DNA from: Oxalobacter formigenes | GTDB taxonomy: Bacteria > Pseudomonadota > Gammaproteobacteria > Burkholderiales > Burkholderiaceae_D | Length of the DNA stretch: 8,167 nt | Direction of reading: 5' to 3' | Assembly (NCBI GenBank): GCA_019424645.1 | Contig: JAHYZB010000033.1 | Location: forward strand, 1,677-9,843 | Shown here: positions 5,393 to 8,167 of the stretch, piece by piece | Layout: each line of letters starts with the position of its first letter | Position numbering within the stretch: position 1 is the stretch's first letter | Position numbers and translations under genes: made by a program | The notes under the pieces: model-generated | The model's input: only the letters and a program-made list of their open reading frames with translations | What the model was told of the DNA's origin: nothing | The model's database searches: none

Positions 5393-7390
5393 ATGAACAC
5401 TACATTACCTGTTACCAAAATGGCCAGCGCTATCCGCGCACTGGCGATGGATGCAGTTCAAAAAGCGAATTCAGGACATCCCGGCATGCCGATGGGCATG
5501 GCGGATATTGCCGTCGCGTTGTGGGCGGGACATTACCGTCACAATCCGGCCAATCCGAACTGGTTCAATCGTGACCGTTTCATCTTGTCCAACGGCCACG
5601 GTTCGATGCTCCAGTACGCCTTACTGCATCTGACGGGTTACGATCTTACTATGGAAGACATCAAAAACTTCCGCCAGTTCGGTTCGAAAACACCGGGCCA
5701 TCCGGAAGTTCACCTGACTCCGGGTATCGATACGACAACGGGTCCTCTTGGACAGGGTATTTCCAACGGTGTCGGTATGGCACTGGCTGAAAAACTGCTG
5801 GCTGAAGAATTCAACAAACCCGGTTTCGATATCGTCGATCACTATACCTACGTTTTCCTCGGCGACGGTTGCCTGATGGAAGGCGTATCCCACGAATCCT
5901 GTTCTCTGGCAGGCACATGGAAACTGAACAAACTGATCGCATTTTACGATGACAACAGCATTTCCATCGACGGTGACGTCAAGGGCTGGTTTACCGACAA
6001 TACGCCGGAACGTTTCGAAGCCTATAACTGGAACGTGATCCGCGATGTGGACGGGCATGATGTCAATGCCGTTGATGCAGCGATCGTCGCAGCACAGAAA
6101 TCCGACAAGCCAACGCTAATCTGTTGCAAGACCGTCATCGGCAAGGGCTCACCGAACAAGGCAGGCCTGAGCAAGGCGCATGGCGCACCACTTGGAGATG
6201 AGGAAATCGCGGCAACCCGCAAGGCAATCGGATGGGACTATCCTGCATTTGAAGTTCCGGAAGACGTCTATACCGCATGGGATGCACGTAAATCCGGCAG
6301 TGCGCTGGAGTCGGCCTGGAATGATCTCTTCGCCAAATACAGTGAAAAATATCCGAAAGAAGCAAGTGAACTGGTTCGTCGTATTTCCGGCCAGTTGCCT
6401 GCCAATTTCGATGAGGTCGTTCGCAATTATATTGCCGAGTGCAATGCCAAAAAAGAAAAACTGGCAACGCGTGCCGCAAGCCAGCATGCTATCGAGGCAC
6501 TGGCCCCGGTATTGCCGGAGTTCCTTGGTGGCTCAGCTGACCTGACCGGTTCCAACCTGACGAACTGGAAAGGATGCGTTCCTGTCCGTGAAGGAAAAGA
6601 AGGCAATTACATCAATTACGGTGTCCGGGAATTCGGCATGTCGGCCATCATGAACGGTATTGTCTTGCATGGCGGTTTCATTCCGTTCGGGGGCACCTTC
6701 CTGACGTTCTCCGATTATTGCCGCAATGCGATCCGAATGTCTTCCCTGATGCAGATCGGTACGATCTACGTATTTACGCACGATTCTATCGGTGTCGGCG
6801 AAGACGGCCCGACCCATCAGCCTATCGAACAGACTGCCAGCCTGCGACTGATTCCGGGTCTGGAAAACTGGCGTCCATGCGATACGGTAGAAACAGCTGT
6901 GGCATGGGCGAATGCCGTGAAAAAACGCAAGACGCCAAGCGTTCTGATTCTGTCGCGTCAGGGCTTGCCTTATTTTGAAAGAACTGAAGAACAGATCGGC
7001 AATATCAGCAAGGGCGGTTATGTGCTGAGAGACACGCCGGACGCCAAAGTGATTCTGATTGCAACGGGTTCGGAAGTCGAACTGGCGATGAAATCGGCTG
7101 ATGAACTGGCAAAGAAAAACATCGCGGCCCGGGTCGTTTCGATGCCGTCTTCCGACATATTTGACAAGCAGGATGCTCTTTATAGAAACAGCGTTTTGCC
7201 GGGGGAATTGCCGAGAGTTGCCATTGAAGCTGCTGCTTCGGATTTCTGGCGCAAATATGTCGGACTGGATGGCGACGTTGTCGGCATGACGACATTTGGC
7301 GAATCCGCACCGGCGGGAACACTCTTCAAACATTTCGGTTTCACAGTGGAAAACGTCGTTTCCAAAGTCGAATCCGTTTTGAGCAGATAA
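5393..7390 (+). CDS. tkt: Transketolase
   Basis: This 665-residue cytoplasmic thiamine-diphosphate enzyme moves two-carbon ketol units between sugar phosphates in the pentose phosphate pathway, yielding glyceraldehyde 3-phosphate. The N-terminal pyrophosphate-binding domain shows '[11 protein letters not shown]' with H29, 'SNGHGSM' (66-72), 'GPLGQG' (117-122) and the metal/ThDP motif 'GDGCLMEG' (157-164) followed by 'DDNSISIDG'. The pyrimidine-binding domain carries '[11 protein letters not shown]', whose Glu (about 413) is the conserved ThDP activator, and '[12 protein letters not shown]' with the substrate-contacting H475. The C-terminal domain begins near '[10 protein letters not shown]'. 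The length is that of bacterial TktA (about 663). I prefer ATG 5393 (MNTTLP...) over an in-frame TTG at 5384, because bacterial transketolases start within a few residues of this point and TTG has no better ribosome site. Neither start has a strong Shine-Dalgarno. gap follows 75 nt later and is probably co-transcribed. Confidence 0.97.
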   Translation: MNTTLPVTKMASAIRALAMDAVQKANSGHPGMPMGMADIAVALWAGHYRHNPANPNWFNRDRFILSNGHGSMLQYALLHLTGYDLTMEDIKNFRQFGSKTPGHPEVHLTPGIDTTTGPLGQGISNGVGMALAEKLLAEEFNKPGFDIVDHYTYVFLGDGCLMEGVSHESCSLAGTWKLNKLIAFYDDNSISIDGDVKGWFTDNTPERFEAYNWNVIRDVDGHDVNAVDAAIVAAQKSDKPTLICCKTVIGKGSPNKAGLSKAHGAPLGDEEIAATRKAIGWDYPAFEVPEDVYTAWDARKSGSALESAWNDLFAKYSEKYPKEASELVRRISGQLPANFDEVVRNYIAECNAKKEKLATRAASQHAIEALAPVLPEFLGGSADLTGSNLTNWKGCVPVREGKEGNYINYGVREFGMSAIMNGIVLHGGFIPFGGTFLTFSDYCRNAIRMSSLMQIGTIYVFTHDSIGVGEDGPTHQPIEQTASLRLIPGLENWRPCDTVETAVAWANAVKKRKTPSVLILSRQGLPYFERTEEQIGNISKGGYVLRDTPDAKVILIATGSEVELAMKSADELAKKNIAARVVSMPSSDIFDKQDALYRNSVLPGELPRVAIEAAASDFWRKYVGLDGDVVGMTTFGESAPAGTLFKHFGFTVENVVSKVESVLSR

Positions 7391-7403
7391 GCTGGATTTT
7401 ATG

Positions 7404-7428
7404 GCATGCGAGTGAATCGCTCGCATGC
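7404..7428 (+). promoter_or_regulatory. Stem-loop between tkt and gap
   Basis: GCATGCGAG (7404-7412) and CTCGCATGC (7420-7428) form a perfect 9-bp, GC-rich inverted repeat with a 7-nt spacer, 13 nt after the tkt stop and 37 nt before gap. No U-run follows, so it is not a standard intrinsic terminator. It may stabilise the upstream message after processing, attenuate read-through, or be an operator for gap. Confidence 0.6.
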
Positions 7429-7453
7429 AGATTTACCGATTTAACACTATTTC

Positions 7454-7458
7454 AGGAG
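7454..7458 (+). promoter_or_regulatory. Ribosome-binding site of gap
   Basis: AGGAG lies 7 nt before the ATG at 7466. It is the best Shine-Dalgarno in the window, stronger than those of tkt, rsmE or prfC, as expected for a highly expressed enzyme. It fixes the gap start. Confidence 0.85.
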
Positions 7459-7465
7459 CTAATTT

Positions 7466-8167
7466 ATGACTATCCGTGTGGCAATCAATGGTTATGGCCG
7501 TATCGGCAGAAACGTTCTTCGCGCTCATTATGAATACGGCAAGCATCACGATATTGAAATTGTTGCCATCAACAATCCGGGCAATATCGACACTATTGCC
7601 CTCCTGACCAAGTACGATACAGCTCATGGCAAATTTCCGGCTGAAGTGTCCGTCGACGGCGACTATCTTGTCGTCAATGGCGACAGGATCCGTGTGGTCG
7701 GAGACCGCAATCCTGAAAATCTTCCATGGAAAGAACTGAACGTTGATATCGTCATGGAATGTACCGGCTTTTTCACGACCAAGGAAGCCGCTTCCGCGCA
7801 CATCCGTGCAGGTGCCAAAAAAGTCATCATTTCCGCTCCGGGTGGCAAGGATGTCGATGCGACCGTCGTTTTCGGCGTCAATCAGAACGTTCTGAAAGCC
7901 AGCGATACGGTCATTTCGAACGCATCCTGTACAACGAACTGTCTGGCACCACTTGCAATGGCCTTGAATGATGGCCTTGGCATCGTCGACGGCCTGATGA
8001 CAACCATTCACTCCTATACCAACGATCAGGTGCTGACCGACGTTTATCACAATGATCCAAGACGCGCCCGCGCTGCTGCCTTGAATATCATTCCGACCAA
8101 AACTGGCGCCGCCGCCGCTGTCGGTCTCGTTTTGCCTGAACTGAATGGCAAACTGGACGGTTTTGCC
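7466..8167 (+). CDS. gap: Glyceraldehyde-3-phosphate dehydrogenase, 3' partial
   Basis: The first 234 codons are present and the frame is open at the right edge; about 100 residues are missing. The enzyme interconverts glyceraldehyde 3-phosphate and 1,3-bisphosphoglycerate with a nicotinamide coenzyme. The Rossmann motif '[10 protein letters not shown]' spans 7-16. The catalytic Cys is C155 in 'SNASCTTNC', and the activating His is H182 in '[10 protein letters not shown]'. '[18 protein letters not shown]' (199-216) belongs to the phosphate-binding region. 'YTNDQ' and 'PTKTGAA' favour true GAPDH over erythrose-4-phosphate dehydrogenase. At the end of the second Rossmann strand the sequence is 'AINNPG' (34-39). 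NAD-dependent enzymes normally have 'N-D-L', whose Asp binds the adenosine ribose; here it is N37-P38. That loss is typical of enzymes that accept NADP, so the coenzyme may not be NAD alone. In addition the segment after 'NDQ' reads 'VLTDVYH', without the Pro seen in classical NAD enzymes. The cofactor is inferred, not shown. Confidence 0.96.
   Translation, partial: MTIRVAINGYGRIGRNVLRAHYEYGKHHDIEIVAINNPGNIDTIALLTKYDTAHGKFPAEVSVDGDYLVVNGDRIRVVGDRNPENLPWKELNVDIVMECTGFFTTKEAASAHIRAGAKKVIISAPGGKDVDATVVFGVNQNVLKASDTVISNASCTTNCLAPLAMALNDGLGIVDGLMTTIHSYTNDQVLTDVYHNDPRRARAAALNIIPTKTGAAAAVGLVLPELNGKLDGFA

Noticed and set aside
6533..7426. 297-codon minus-strand open frame opposite tkt
   Set aside because: It lies almost wholly antisense to well-conserved transketolase sequence, has no recognisable domain, and its composition is what the complement of coding DNA gives.
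7466..8167. Erythrose-4-phosphate dehydrogenase (epd) instead of gap
   Set aside because: The 'DVYH' segment recalls Epd, but 'HSYTNDQ' and '[12 protein letters not shown]' are GAPDH signatures, and a closely similar sequence is typical of betaproteobacterial GAPDH.
1..8167. Mobile element, phage, CRISPR array or defence island
   Set aside because: No transposase, integrase, terminal inverted repeats, target duplications or regularly spaced repeats are visible; the gene content is housekeeping.

Overview
This window looks like ordinary chromosomal housekeeping DNA from a betaproteobacterium, most likely Burkholderiales. Three things point there: a one-piece tmRNA with a tag ending YALAA, release factor RF3, and rsmE lying next to a transketolase/GAPDH pair. 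The roughly balanced base composition and the protein flavour would suit an Oxalobacteraceae member such as Oxalobacter, but this is inference and no sequence here proves the genus. I see no insertion sequence, phage gene, CRISPR array or tRNA cluster.

Layout, left to right. (1) Positions 2-772 (+) hold the C-terminal part of a periplasmic ABC-transporter substrate-binding protein of the SsuA/TauA/NMT1 type. Next comes a strong 11-bp hairpin (800-837) whose U-tract reads leftward, then a cysteine-rich DUF1847-type protein (854-1516, +). (2) Positions 1743-2102 (-) are ssrA (tmRNA), divergent from prfC (2258-3940, +), with overlapping candidate promoters between them. (3) prfC converges, 14 nt apart, on a leftward pair: rsmE (4540-5268, -), the upstream gene, and a maltose-O-acetyltransferase-like gene (3955-4518, -). 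(4) rsmE is divergent from tkt (5393-7390, +), which is followed by gap (7466 to the window end, +, incomplete). Both tkt and gap have a perfect 9-bp inverted repeat in the DNA just upstream.

Functionally there are two themes. One is translation and ribosome quality: tmRNA rescues stalled ribosomes, RF3 recycles RF1/RF2 after termination, and RsmE methylates 16S rRNA. The other is central carbon metabolism: transketolase in the pentose phosphate pathway and GAPDH in glycolysis/gluconeogenesis share glyceraldehyde 3-phosphate and are probably co-transcribed.

I did not find a convincing new multi-gene system. The points most worth a second look are the GAPDH coenzyme-site substitution (Asn-Pro where Asp-Leu is usual), the leftward terminator with no leftward gene, the hairpins and direct repeats around tkt and gap, and the uncharacterised Cys-rich protein.
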